Shown one piece after another: positions 1 to 11,330 of a stretch of DNA of 64,000 bases. Positions within the stretch are counted from its first letter, which is position 1. The number at the start of each line of letters is the position of its first letter. The position numbers and the translations under genes are program-made. A model generated the notes under the pieces. That model ran no database searches. It was not told the origin of the DNA and saw only the letters and a program-made list of their open reading frames with translations. Source of the DNA: Pogostemon cablin. Its lineage: Eukaryota; Streptophyta; Magnoliopsida; Lamiales; Lamiaceae. The stretch lies in contig CM042983.1 of NCBI GenBank assembly GCA_023678885.1, positions 28,068,279 through 28,132,278 of the forward strand, in the 5' to 3' direction.

Positions 1-1098
1 GTCGAGGATAGTCGTAGTTGGGATTTATTCCCTTGGGGCCATGTTAGTTACATAACTCTACTTCACTTCATGGATAGCGTTCTGACCATTCTGCCTAAGG
101 CCGCAAAACCCCGATACCTACAGGTACCATTTCTACAGGTGCATATTTGCGCTCCTGGTACGCGTGTAGTGCATTACTGAAACTTTTTAGTTATTTTATT
201 CCAGCTTAATTCAAGTTTATGTAACAGTTATAATCTAACAATAGCATTTTGTCTAAGACAGGTTTGGGCCTATGAGCGTATATCAGCCCTTGCTTCACCA
301 TTTGGGGTTGTCCTTGTCGCAAGGGTTCTTTGGCAGCCACTTTGCCTATGATGGAAGTTTCGTGTATCGATGAATGATACGAGGCCCCTATTTTCTGAGG
401 TATGAAATCTTAATTGTTATAAGGACTTGAGGAAATTCAACATATAATCAGTTATTTTGTATCTAATTATTTAACTTTTTCAATCAGAATCTTGATATGG
501 TGGCGTTTCCCGCAATGAGAGCACATCCGACTATTGGCTTGGTATAGAGGATTATCCGTTGGAGGGTTCAGGCATGAAGATGTACACCAAGAATTTTTGG
601 AACCCCAAAAGAAAGGTCCTCCGATAGCCTGTAGGCTCATCTTTAACCCATTCCACGTTCGGGGGGAGGCTTACAATCCCACCCGTGATCATTGGAATCA
701 ACGATATTATGCTCGAAAAGCTTTTGAGGACCTGTGGCAGGGCAGACGTACAGAAGATTCTGGAGCATGGCAGTCCAACTGGGATCTCTACTCATATCGA
801 CCGATGTCCACACCTTAGCCTTGACCGAGATAGACATAATTCAGGGGAGACGTGCTTCGATGAGCCCAATACTTATGATCACACGCATCATATGCTTCCG
901 TCCTCCGCCACTCGATCATGGCATGATCGAGCTACAGCTGAGCAGTTTGTGGAGCCTCACTTTGATACTGGAGTGGATTCTCCCCAGTGTTAGTGGGAGT
1001 GAAGGGGTGATGACGACGGGGTTGATCCAGATTTCAGGGACAGGGTCTTCCATAGGCTGACTGATCAGGATGAGTACCTCTTTCAAATGGCATGTCAC
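1..1098 (+). pseudogene. ULP1-like (KAONASHI-type) gene, 5' part, decayed
   Basis: Frame 1 from base 1 reads SWDLFPWGHVSYITLLHFMD, followed (after a likely intron ending at the AG near 260) by VWAYERISAL. The PWG...LL.F and WAYE signatures resemble the DUF1985 / plant-mobile-type N-terminal region found in plant ULP1-like proteins carried by Mutator elements. Downstream, to the retrotransposon boundary, the frame is broken by stops and only short open stretches remain. The gene starts before the window. The coding strand resumes at 10086, beyond nested insertions. The family assignment rests on two short motifs and could instead be a plant mobile domain; the sequence is clearly no longer a working gene. 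Confidence 0.45.
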
Positions 1099-1901
1099 TG
1101 TTGACGTTCGAACGTTTGGTTAACGTGAATCGTTAGGGTTCCAAGCATTTTTAAATCAGCTAAAGCAAGAAACATAGAAACGTATTACCTTTCACTAGGG
1201 TATGCTGAGGAAGAACATGAATTCTCGCTGGCAGCATGCGCAGCCTCACCGTTTTTGGCATAACTCTCTCATCCGATCTCAGATTTGAGTGATCTATGCG
1301 CCAAAACGATTCTCTCTTCAGTGGCTTTCCAATGTTGTATTACACGTTTAGTGTTTCATTCCAAATAATTTTATAAAAATCATGGAAGTTGACAAACAAC
1401 AGTAGCAAACAACCTTCCGATCTTCTACTGTATTCCCAAGTCCAATCTCGACGTCGTGTAGGCGACGATCTTTGAGATCTTCTTAATCTGCTGTTCCCTC
1501 ACCCTCCTCATAGTATTAGGCGTGATTCAGTTATCATTAGGGTTTCCGAATAGTTGAGATGACTTATATATGGACTACAGCAGGGACCATGAGGAGAAAT
1601 TAGAGTTGGGCCTCCATTGGGCTTAAGTATCCAAGCTTAACCCAAAGCTTATACTTAAGTCCAATAATAAAAATATATACCACTAAAATATTATTACTGC
1701 ACTACCGTTCTAATCCCATAATTACATTATGAGCTTCTTCTTATTATGAGCCCGTTAGTCTCCCCATATTTAAGATATACGATGCCCATTAATTAATTAA
1801 GTTACTGACAACTCCATTAATTAATATCTTATCCGAGAGTAGTACCACTCAACCTCATTATCATGCCGGAATAAATCCTTCTGCAGAGTTTACATGATAA
1901 T
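1099..1901 (-). mobile_element. Copia-family solo LTR, left part (split by a Ty3 element)
   Basis: Reverse complement of the 3' half of the copia LTR family seen at 56015-57273: matching blocks include the GAGTTATGCC and ATTGGAAAGCCAC stretches and the CTCCTxxTGGTCCCTG segment. It begins TGTTGACG, is preceded by GTCAC at 1094-1098, and the same GTCAC follows the right part at 10081-10085, giving a 5-bp target duplication. Joined length with the right part is about 1.39 kb and no internal copia region is left, so this is a solo LTR produced by LTR recombination and later split at 1902. Confidence 0.85.
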
Positions 1902-3532
1902 TGATAGGCTTTTTCTGCGCACTATAATTTAATCCTCAAGTATAAGGATGTCAATTGTAGTAGCAAGTACCCAAGTTAAATTATCGATCCCGCTAAGACA
2001 GCTAATTATTTATTTATTCTATAAATTACTAATTAATCAGAATTGAGTAACCAATTTCCAATGTTTTGTTGTGAATTAATCTAATTAACGAAATATTAAA
2101 TAACTGAATTAATTAAAAGCAAGGAAAAATAAAAGCAAGTGTCTAATCAAGAGATGACAAACAGTTCTAAGGTATCAGATATTGACCAATTAATTTGGGA
2201 TATTAAACTTACGATTGCTCATTCATGCAGTTTCACTGAAAATACACCACATATCCCTGTTATCCCACCGAATATGATTCGATTCAAAGCTAACAGTCTA
2301 ATCTGGTTTAAATCCTAAGGTGCGCAAATATTACCAAGCCTTATTCCTAGATACTAATCAAAGCAAGCAACAATACCTCCGGATGGTAAGCCCGACTAAC
2401 AAGATATTTTCTGGAATTACTACAAGGTTCTATTCACTTCCTACTTGATTGTCTAATTGCATTGTTCCACTAAACTAATCAAGTATTTGATTTTACCAGT
2501 TCATGAAATTAAAGTACTTATAGCGGAGCTACTCTAATCCCTAACAGATAGACAATACCAATCATGAACGCACACAAGCTAACACAATAATCCAAGCATT
2601 ATAGCGGATGTCATGAATATATTATGAAGACGTTACGAAGCAGATTAACATGTCTTAGTAAAATAAGTAAAATCAAAAGCTCAACTGCATAAAATCCCAA
2701 TCTTTGGTCTAAATCCCCAAATCAATCAAATCAATCCATCAAACCCTAGAACTGTATATAAAATTAGCCCATGAGGTTACAAGCAACACTCATGGCTAAG
2801 CAATTCATACCAATAATCAAAGTAAAAGGAAGGAAAAGATAGGAATTATGAAACCCTAGTGTAGACGTAGTCTTTCGTTCCTTCTCCGTCTCTCCAATTG
2901 CTTGATTCTCCCTCAATTAGCACTTGGAACCCTTGTGGAATTGGATGGAGGATGAAATCAGATTGTAATCTGATATGGGTGTGAAATGAGTGTGGATTGA
3001 TGATGGTTTATAGCTGGGCTCTCTCCGATTGAAGTCTCGATCTCCCTAATTGTTTCTAAGATGGATGCAGGGCTGTTTTCGCGACGAAACTCCTTCAGAA
3101 TCGCGATTTGAGGGTATATATACACTACTGCATCGAACAGACCCCGTCTGGACCCTGAACTGGGCCGCTCGGCACCCAGCTCGGCTCGAGCTGGGTCTGG
3201 ACCCAGCCGAGCGGCCTTCCATTGATCTTGCCATGTCACTGGGGTCCAAGTGGACCCCACTTGGCACCGATTACTACCGCTGGGCACCCAGCTCGGCTCG
3301 AGCGGCTCACCGAGCTGCTCCCGAGCTGGGCCGTTCTGGGTCTGTTTTTCTCCTCTTCCGATCCTGCCCTGTTCTACCCTGTTTCCTGCCTTTAAAACTC
3401 ACAAAAACACCTTAATAGCCTTAAAATCGTGTAAATACTTAAACATACACAATTCCATGCAAAAACGATAAATTTCCTAAGCAAAACGGTGTAATGTGCA
3501 CACATAAAATGCGTGAAATTTCACTCTCAACA
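1902..3532 (-). repeat. 3' LTR of family A element
   Basis: Begins TGATAGGC and ends CTCAACA on the plus strand. On the minus strand it reads TGTTGAG...CTATCA. A TATATATA box lies at 3115-3122, read on the minus strand. A GC-rich cluster of inverted GCTCGG/CCGAGC words at about 3155-3330 lies just upstream of that box in transcription order. The rest is AT-rich. It matches 7855-9485 throughout, with scattered substitutions. Confidence 0.92.
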
Positions 3533-4940
3533 AACCCCCAAACTTACCTGTTGCTCGTCCCGAGGCAACAACATGAAAAATCAATAGAGTAATTGAGAGG
3601 AAATTTCACAACAGAAAAACATTCAACACAATATAACAATTTAAATATCATACTTGGGATACAAGATAACCATCCATTTAAAAACATACAAATCAAATCA
3701 ACTATTTTACTCATTCGGAATGCTCATCCACCCATTCTATCTGGTAGTATTTACGATCATCGCTCAAGTGTGAGATATACACTTCAGGGTAAGGTGTTTA
3801 CACTCAAAGTCAATTCAAACACACGCGTAACCATAAGCTTGGCAATCATCTCAACTCTCAACTAAAGGAATAATTTCAACAATAGGATCACAAAGGTCTT
3901 GCATTAGGTTGTAATGTTGGCTCTTTGGTAAAGGTAAGAAATATATGGATATCGTGACTCAATCACTAGTAGAGAATAAAAGAAGACTCACAGCTTTTTC
4001 AACAAACAGCTTTACTTTCTTCTTTCTTCTTCAACGCTCTTCAATGCTTCTTGCAATTTGATTCATCCTTCACTTTTGAACACCACATCCTCACTTGAAA
4101 TTTTCTTTCTTCTTCCCTCTTTTCTTTTCTTTTTTTTTTCAAATAAGGGTACCAGTTTCAGGCACTACCCTTTTCATGGGGTACCAGTTTCGGGCACTAC
4201 CCCTTTATGCAACAATTTAACCACTCTTTTCAATAAATTTCATCACTTCCAACTTATTTCTCCTCATATACTTCATCACAAGACACCAACTTGATTCCTT
4301 CAACTCTCTACTAGGTAGGAATTTTTTAAAGGCTAGCAAAAGGGATCAATTGGCTAATCACGTAGGCTTCCAACAAATAAGGCTTTTAGGCTCAAAAGGG
4401 TTGACTACGGATATTTCATTAGGTAGGAAAATAATATGGCTAGTGACTAATAAAAAACAAAGATGGCCTAAGATCATTTCCTATTGTATAGCCAAACACG
4501 TAACTTCAAGCAAGATATAAAGCCAAGTTCTAGAATACGTGTGTATGAACGATACTCACAAGAATAAACTGAATCATGCAATTTGTCATGATTTCAAAAG
4601 GCTCAAAATCTCACATGGCTATAGGAATGAACGAGCAATCCTAATAAAGTTACATAGCTAATCTTTCATGCACATAAATAAATTTCAAGTATCTCTATAT
4701 CCAAGCACAATATCAAATTGCTTCTCAAACAATCACACAACATAAATCAATAGCACATACCTCTATGAATGAATCGTAAACCCTTAATAATCATCCATCA
4801 ATAGCAACAGAATAATTATATCATACATGCCCAAATCAATAGAACAGAACTCCTAGCACAGACTGTCAAATGACTCCAAAAAGTAAAAAAAATCAGAAAG
4901 GTAGGAGTAGAGAGACACAAACACTATCCGATAACACTGC
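3533..4940 (-). other. Polypurine tract and 3' noncoding region of family A element
   Basis: Immediately inside the left LTR the minus strand carries AGTTTGGGGGTT, a polypurine tract for plus-strand priming. The remaining 1.4 kb is AT-rich and has no supportable gene; short open frames here are in random sequence. This fits the untranslated region between the last reading frame and the 3' LTR of Athila-like elements. Confidence 0.75.
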
Positions 4941-5400
4941 TCAAATCAGATCATCAGGATCAATGCGCCATGCGTTGAATTCCTCCCGAATGTCCTCCAG
5001 TGTCCTTACTCTATCCGACATCTGGGTAAGCGTGTTGTTCAACCCTCCAATCTGAGTGTTAGTAGCTTGCTGAGTTGCATTGATCTGGGTCAGCTGGCGA
5101 CGAATAGCAACGTTCTCTCTTCTTCTCCTCCTGTTTTCAACTGTCAAGTTAGATAAATGAGCATGCATACCTTGGGCCTGCTGGCCATACCATGAAACCA
5201 TCGGCTGCCATGCCTCAAAACCAGGAGGCAATGGTGGTGGAGGCATCCCGTATAAGGGAAACTGATCTACTCCGGGGAACAATGGTGCTCCCCCAAACTG
5301 CTCTCCTCCTGGAGCTCCTCCTCCAAAATCAGGGTGCGGCATCTCATCATCTGCTCCACCTCCATAGTCCTGATCATCTCCATAATCTCGAGAACCTTCT
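4941..5400 (-). pseudogene. 3' reading frame of family A: Gly/Pro-rich plus coiled coil
   Basis: An open frame encodes a Gly/Pro-rich stretch (FGGGAPGG, GMPPPPLPPG), then a basic run (NRRRRRENVAIRR), then a Gln/Asn/Thr-rich segment with heptad-like spacing (TQIGGLNNTLTQMSDRV) likely to form a coiled coil, ending in WRIDPDDLI. It lies after integrase and before the 3' noncoding region. Its upstream end is fused out of frame to integrase by a deletion near 5400. I do not recognise the protein; a 3' tail frame of the retrotransposon is the simplest reading. Confidence 0.5.
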
Positions 5401-5899
5401 CCAACATCTTATTAACAAAGTGGGTTCCTCCATCGCTTATGAGCGCCTTAGGTACTCCAAAATGGCTAAAAATGTCTTTCTTGATGAACTCTTGAACCAC
5501 TCTAGCATCATTCGTCCTGGTTGGAATTGCTTCCACCCATTTCGAAACGTAGTCCACTGCAAGCAGAATGTAGAGGAATCCATTAGATGGGGGAAACGGC
5601 CCCATAAAATCAATCCCCCAAACATCAAAAACCTCTACTACGATGCTAGGCTGCAAAGGCATCTCATCTCTCTTTGATATATTCCCCATCCGCTGGCATC
5701 TATCACATGTATCCACATACTCTTGACAACTTTTGAACAGGGTAGGCCAATACAAACCAGACTGAAGCACCTTTTGAGCAGTCTTTTGGGCGCCAAAATG
5801 ACCCCCATTCGGTTGCGAGTGGCAGAAATCAAGGACACTCTCCCATTCAAACTCAGGAACACACCTACGGATTATAGAATCCGTGCAGATTTTGTAGAC
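5400..5899 (-). pseudogene. Integrase N-terminal half, family A
   Basis: Reading on the minus strand, the zinc-binding HHCC region is visible as HSQPNGGH followed by CDRC, then the catalytic core with the first Asp in GIDFMGPF and the second in SDGGTHF. The sequence runs off after VNKMLEKVLE, before the third acidic residue (Glu) of the DDE triad, and switches to unrelated sequence near 5400. The core is therefore cut and the enzyme cannot be active. A TGA codon at the upstream boundary (about 5900) separates it from the gag fusion although the frame continues. Confidence 0.85.
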
Positions 5900-7737
5900 T
5901 CATGGCTCATCCCATAAGATAAATTGAACATCATGCAGAAACTTGACCATATGGTGTCTACTCAGCCCATAAGGCTTCACTCCCGTGACAATATAGTTAA
6001 CAAAATTAGCATACCACGGAGCATCCTTCATCTCCTTCTCAGGATAAGTCTTTGAGACTGCGAAAACCTTGTGAATATCCACCATTAATATCCTTTCATC
6101 AGGAAAATGGTCTTTGATCACCTCAGCAGTATTATCACAATGCTCCTTCATCTCTAAACGCGACAGGTGGTCGGCTAAGACGTTCTCACTCCCCTTTGGG
6201 TTGATTTCCGTATCCGAAGGAAACTTTCCTTTCTGCAACTGCACTTGCTGCTGATTTACTATAGTGGAGATCTGCCCTATGTTATATGATAAATTCTTCA
6301 ACTGCTTGTTCACTTCCTCATTCTGTTTGGTCATATTCGAGTCCATGAGAACAATACAGTTATTGATCTTGTTTATGTCGGCATCATTCTTCTTCATGTA
6401 TCTTGCTAACACATCGTCAATACTGGACTTCCCTTCTTCAGTCTTAGCGACATGATCAAAATTAGGAGGATATGGAACTGCATTATTCGGATTTGAATAA
6501 GAGAAGTTTTCATGCCTCTGATTCTGCCAATTGCCTCCTTGATTATTAGGACCTCCCCCTTGGATATTCCTCTGGTTAGAATTACCTTGAGGGTACCTAT
6601 TTCCTTGCCAATTTTGAGGAGCTCTCGAACCCTGAAGACTCTGCCCCATAGCCCAATTAACATCCTCGACCTCTTGAAGGTTCATCACCACATCATCACT
6701 TGCAGACCCTCGGTTGCCTCCCCCATTATTACCTGATATTAGAGTAATCAGGTTTTTATTCATCTGTTCCAATTGAGCGACAACCTTATCATTCTTATCA
6801 GCTTCAGAAAATTTCTCTTCAACCTTTGCAACTTTACCAAGTATATAAGTCCCTCGGATCCTCTCAGATGGCCAATCCCTTGAGTTCAAAGAGATATCAT
6901 CAAATAATTTCTCTACGGCATTGGATGTTTTGCCAAAAATTATTCCTCCCGCAGAAGCATCAACCAATACTCTAGATTCGTTGTCAAGGCCATTATAAAA
7001 GACACTGATGAGTTGAGACTTTTTGAATCCATGCTGTGGGCATCTTCTCAACGCATCAGTAAACCTTTCCCAAGCCTCTCCAAACGACTCATCTCTCCAC
7101 TGCTTGAATTGATTGATCTCCTGTTTCAGTAAAAGAACCTTTCCTGGTGGCATAAATCGATCCACGAACAACTGCTGCAACTCAGTCTAATTTGAGCAAC
7201 TGTCTCCCTTTAGCTTATCATACCACTCCCTTGCCTTATCAACCAATGAAAACTGAAAAAGCCTCATCTTCCATCTATCATTAGTAGCATCAGCAGCTTT
7301 CACTGTATCCATGTAGCTGTTAAAACGCTTAAGATGGCCATAGGGCTCATCAAAAATGCCTCCGGCAAAGGGGTTTTTCTCCACCATATGAATCAGGGCT
7401 GGCCTTATGTCGTTCGTTTCATCAGCTTGAATGGCTCCAACTACGCCTGATCCTCCTAGATTGGTGGACTTGAATGTTTCTCGGATGATGATGTTATCCT
7501 CATCGACTCTTTCTCCCATTGATGCTGTTTCAGGTTCTATCTCAGATTCTGATTCAAACTCCGATTCAGCCTCTTCTAGGATAGCCTGATTCTCAATCTG
7601 CACTTCTTCCTCCTCTAAAATTGCTTTAGGAGGTGCTTTGGTATTCTTTGATTTACTCTTCTTTTCCTCGCAGAAGCTTCAATTTCCGGATCAAATTCAA
7701 GATCTTGTGCTCTCGTCTTTGACCTAGTTTGCATGCA
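5900..7737 (-). pseudogene. gag: gag of family A, fused in frame to the RNase H-integrase linker
   Basis: The probable start is at about 7737 (MQTRSKTRAQDLEF), followed by a frame break near 7660. The main frame from 7603 shows the retrotransposon gag core (FDEPYGHLKRF, KAREWYDKL, CPQHGFKKSQLISVFYNGL, DISLNSRDWPS). An in-frame TAG at 7187-7189 interrupts the core. The C-terminal third is Asn/Gln-rich (GNRYPQGNSNQRN). After KFPSDTEINPKG the frame passes directly into GSENVLADHLSRLE and WYANFVNYIVTG, which belong to the end of RNase H and the linker before integrase. Protease, RT and most of RNase H have therefore been removed by a frame-preserving deletion. The intact relative is at 61504. Confidence 0.88.
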
Positions 7738-7828
7738 ACTTCAAGAAAAATCCAAAGTAAAACAATTAAATCCCAAAGAAAATATTCTAATTAACTAAGT
7801 AATAAAAGAAAATAAATAATTAAAACTG

Positions 7829-7848
7829 TCCCCGGCACAACGGCGCCA
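7829..7848 (-). other. Primer binding site, tRNA-Asp type (family A)
   Basis: On the minus strand the sequence is TGGCGCCGTTGTGCCGGGGA, six bases inside the 5' LTR. It matches the plant tRNA-Asp-type site used by Athila-like elements (compare TGGCGCCGTTGCCGGGGA at 61397-61414) except for two extra bases in the middle, which should weaken priming. Confidence 0.8.
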
Positions 7849-7854
7849 AAAACT

Positions 7855-9485
7855 TGATAGGCTTTTTCTGCGCACTATAATTTAATCCTCAAGTATAAGG
7901 ATGTCAATTGTAGTAGCAAGTACCCAAGTTAAATTATCGATCCCGCTAAGACAGCTAATTATTTATTTATTCTATAAATTACTAATTAATCAGAATTGAG
8001 TAACCAATTTCCAATGTTTTGTTGTGAATTAATCTAATTAACGAAATATTAAATAACTGAATTAATTAAAAGCAAGGAAAAATAAAAGCAAGTGTCTAAT
8101 CAAGAGATGAAAAACAGTTATAAGGTATCAGATATTGACCAATTAATTTGGGTTATTAAACTTACGATTGCTCATTCATGCAGTTTCACTGAAAATACAC
8201 CACATATCCCTGTTATCCCACCGAATATGATTCGATTCAAAGCTAACAGTCTAATCTGGTTTAAATCCTAAGGTGCGCAAATATTACCAAGCCTTATTCC
8301 TAGATACTAATCAAAGCAAGCAACAATACCTCCAGATGATAAGCCCGACTAACAAGATATTTTCTGGAATTACTACAAGGTTCTATTCACTTCCTACTTG
8401 ATTGTCTAATTGCATTGTTCCACTAAACTAATCAAGTATTTGATTTACCAGTTCATGAAATTAAAGTTCTTATAGCGGAGCTACTCTAATCCCTAACAGA
8501 TAGACAATACCAATCATGAACGCACACAAGCTAACACAATAATCCAAGCATTATAGCGGATGTCATGAATATATTATGAAGACGTTACGAAGCAGATTAA
8601 CATGTCTTAGTAAAATAAGTAAAATCAAAAGCTCAACTACATAAAATCCCAATCTTTGGTCTAAATCCCCAAATCAATCAAATTAATCCATCAAACCCTA
8701 GAACTGTATATAAAATTAGCCCATGAGGTTACAAGCAACACTCATGGCTAAGCAATTCATACCAATAATCAAAGTAAAAGGAAGGAAAAGATAGGAATTA
8801 TGAAACCCTAGTATAGACGTAGCCTTTCATTCCTTCTCCGTCTCTCCAATTGCTTGATTCTCCCTCAATTAGCACTTGGAACCCTTGTGGAATTGGATGG
8901 AGGATGAAATCAGATTGTAATCTGATATGGGTGTGAAAGGAGTGTGGATTGATGATGGTTTATGGCTAGGCTCTCTCCGATTGACGTCTCGATCTCCTTA
9001 ATTGTTTCTAAGATGGATGCAGGGCTGTTTTCGCGACGAAACTCCTTCAGAATCGCGATTTGAGGGTATATATACACTACTGCATCGAACAGACCCCGTC
9101 TGGGCCCTGAACTGGGCCGCTCGGCACCCAGCTCGGCTCGAGCTGGGTCTGGACCCAGCCGAGCGGCCTTCCATTGATCTTGCCACATCACTGGGGTCCA
9201 GGTGGGACCCCACTCGGCACCGATTACTGCTGCTCGGTACCCAGCTCAGCTCGAGCGGCTCGCCGAGCTGCTCTCGAGCTAGGCCGTTCCAGGTCAGTTT
9301 TGCTCCTCTTCCGATCCTGCCCTGTTCTACCCTGTTTCCTGCCTTTAAAACTCACAAAAACACCTTAATAGCCTTAAAATCGTGTAAATACTTAAACATA
9401 CACAATTCCATGCAAAAACGATAAATTTCCTAAGCAAAACAGTGTAATGTGCACACATAAAATGCGTGAAATTCCACTCTCAACA
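7855..9485 (-). repeat. 5' LTR of family A element
   Basis: Direct copy of 1902-3532. TATATATA lies at 9067-9074 and the inverted GCTCGG/CCGAGC word cluster at about 9105-9285. The right end CTCTCAACA abuts the target duplication ATAAT. Confidence 0.92.
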
Positions 9486-9490
9486 ATAAT

Positions 9491-10080
9491 CCCTATGAGT
9501 TCCTCAAGGGAACATCATTAACCTATAACGGACACGGATTCCTTTTATAATCAACAGCACACCATAGAGACAGTACTATTTACCAACTCATCGAGTTTAT
9601 TGATTTAATTACATGTAAATCTCACCCATTGATGAATCAAAGAAATACATACTGCCTTACGTATGGAGGTTATTGTATAGGGATTAAGAGCACGAACATC
9701 CATAATAATAGAGATCAAGGTCTCCTATATAGTCAGTATAAGTTGAACGATCTCATGTGGTCCTGCTCAATACACACAAAGCGCACTAATGTGATTCTAT
9801 AGTCAAGACAAACTAATTCCAAATCACATTACAATCATGATAGAGAGTTCCCGTCTATCTCGGTTGTGAGCATCTATTTATACTTTATAAGGAAACTGAT
9901 AATATGATCTTTCATGTGTTGTCGCGCAACATATTATCTATAATATAAAGTAAGTGGACTATTGCATCAGACATATAAATAAATTATAAGATGCAATCAT
10001 TTGATCATTGATTCTCATTTCAAATAAATTGTTAAAATATTATTCATACTAAAGCTAGACTTTTAGTATACAATCCAATA
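9491..10080 (-). mobile_element. Copia-family solo LTR, right part
   Basis: Reverse complement of the 5' half of the copia LTR family (compare 32614-33250): shared blocks include AATCACATTAGTGC, CTTAATCCCTATACAATAAC and GTATACTAAAAGTCTAGC. The outer end reads CCAATA where CCAACA is expected, one substitution in the terminal dinucleotide. It is followed by GTCAC (10081-10085), the second copy of the target duplication. Confidence 0.87.
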
Positions 10081-10085
10081 GTCAC

Positions 10086-11330
10086 ATGGTGGTATCTAAT
10101 TAGTACTAGAATATCTTCTGGATAGCGATTATGGTGCAGTTTACCACCTCCGTGCTGATCTTAGACGCACTCACTATGAGTATGAGTCATCTAGTTCCAG
10201 GACAGGGGTTAGCTCATGCCCTCCCAGGAAGGTAGATCCTGAGAGTGGCGCTGCACTGACACTGGGTGTCGCTATTCTGGTCTGATGCGTCCTACTCGGA
10301 CAAGAAACCCAAGTACAGCATTACAACCACCATTCACAAAGGTGGAGCGTGAGCGCATGATGCAACTGCATGAGTGATTCAAGACCAGCCCTTACCTTTA
10401 AGAGTTATTCTGCTCGTCTGGTATTTTCATAAATTTCTATAATACATGTGCTTGTTGGTTAACATTTTTTGAATTCAAGATTGACATTGGACTTGGGTAA
10501 GGAGTGAACAATCAATTTTTCCACAGACTCGAGGAACCCACTACTTGGTTAGACGAAGAGCTGATTAAAAGAGTGTTTATTTTCAACTTAATTTGTTAAT
10601 TATTTCACATTATTCCGTAATGCATGTGATTCTGTTTCAGAACCTGGATGCTTTCCTCCGTATATTATTCGAGCGACCCACGGCCATGGGAGTATTCGTT
10701 CATACTGATGCCAGCCGTTACTGCATTCTAGACATGTAATTCTCTGTAAGTGACAATCATAATCTTAAGTTTTAAAATAAATTCCAATTATTTTAACTCC
10801 GATCTTATAAACTCACGCATCAATTTCCTCATAGGCCAGAGTTAATGTCGTCTGGAATGGCCATACAAAGACGACCATAGATAATAGATTGACATTTGCA
10901 AACATTCCAGATGAACTATTGACAGATATTCGCCAGTACGCTGTAGGAACACTTCCAGTGTGGTCAGGGTCGAGGCGATGGACAGACGTTGACATGGTAC
11001 TACAGCTTAACCCTTGCTTTACCACTGTGGAATACATATGTCTGCTTTTACATATAATATTTGCATTATTCTGAATTCCATTGCAGATTATGTTCGTAGT
11101 CCATGCGAAAGTGTACTACTACCTCTGTGCGGTGCTCACAAAGCCTATGACATTCCACTATTTTGACTCATTCCGGCATAAATGACTGATCGAGCCCGAA
11201 TTGAGGGAGCTTCGACTAGTGGAGACTCTGCCATTCAGATGGATCATTCCAGCTCTGATACGCGAGCTTGATCCTTCCCGCCAGATTTGTCATTTACATG
11301 CTAAAAATGAACCAATTTTTAAGAAAACCA
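10086..11330 (+). pseudogene. ULP1-like (KAONASHI-type) gene, 3' part with C48 peptidase remnant
   Basis: Reading resumes on the plus strand after the nested insertions. Recognisable pieces are TTWLDEELIKRVF near 10525-10580, PDELLTDIRQYAVGTLPVW followed by SRRWTDVDMV near 10905-11000, and, after a likely AG splice site at about 11085, YYYLCAVLTKPMTFHYFDSF near 11115-11170. The W-x-x-V-D and late D-S pattern fits Ulp1 (SUMO protease, family C48) catalytic cores, but the catalytic His position is not conserved (YYYL where HW is usual) and stops follow. With the converging MuDR transposase this matches KAONASHI Mutator elements that carry ULP-like genes. Confidence 0.5.

Larger units (their letters stand above)
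1902..9485 (-). mobile_element. Ty3/Athila-like retrotransposon, family A, internally deleted
   Basis: Two direct repeats of about 1631 bp (1902-3532 and 7855-9485) bracket a 4.3-kb interior. ATAAT flanks both sides (1897-1901 and 9486-9490) as the target duplication. Transcription runs on the minus strand: a tRNA-Asp-like primer site lies inside the right LTR, gag follows, then integrase pieces, and a polypurine tract abuts the left LTR. Protease, reverse transcriptase and most of RNase H are absent. The LTRs differ at a few percent of sites by eye, so it is not a very recent insertion. It sits inside a copia solo LTR and is therefore the youngest layer of this nest. Confidence 0.93.

Noticed and set aside
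3050..3415. Open frames of 109-140 codons in the family A LTRs (also 9002-9424)
   Set aside because: They lie within LTR U3/R and cover the inverted GC-rich words; both copies match because the LTRs match.
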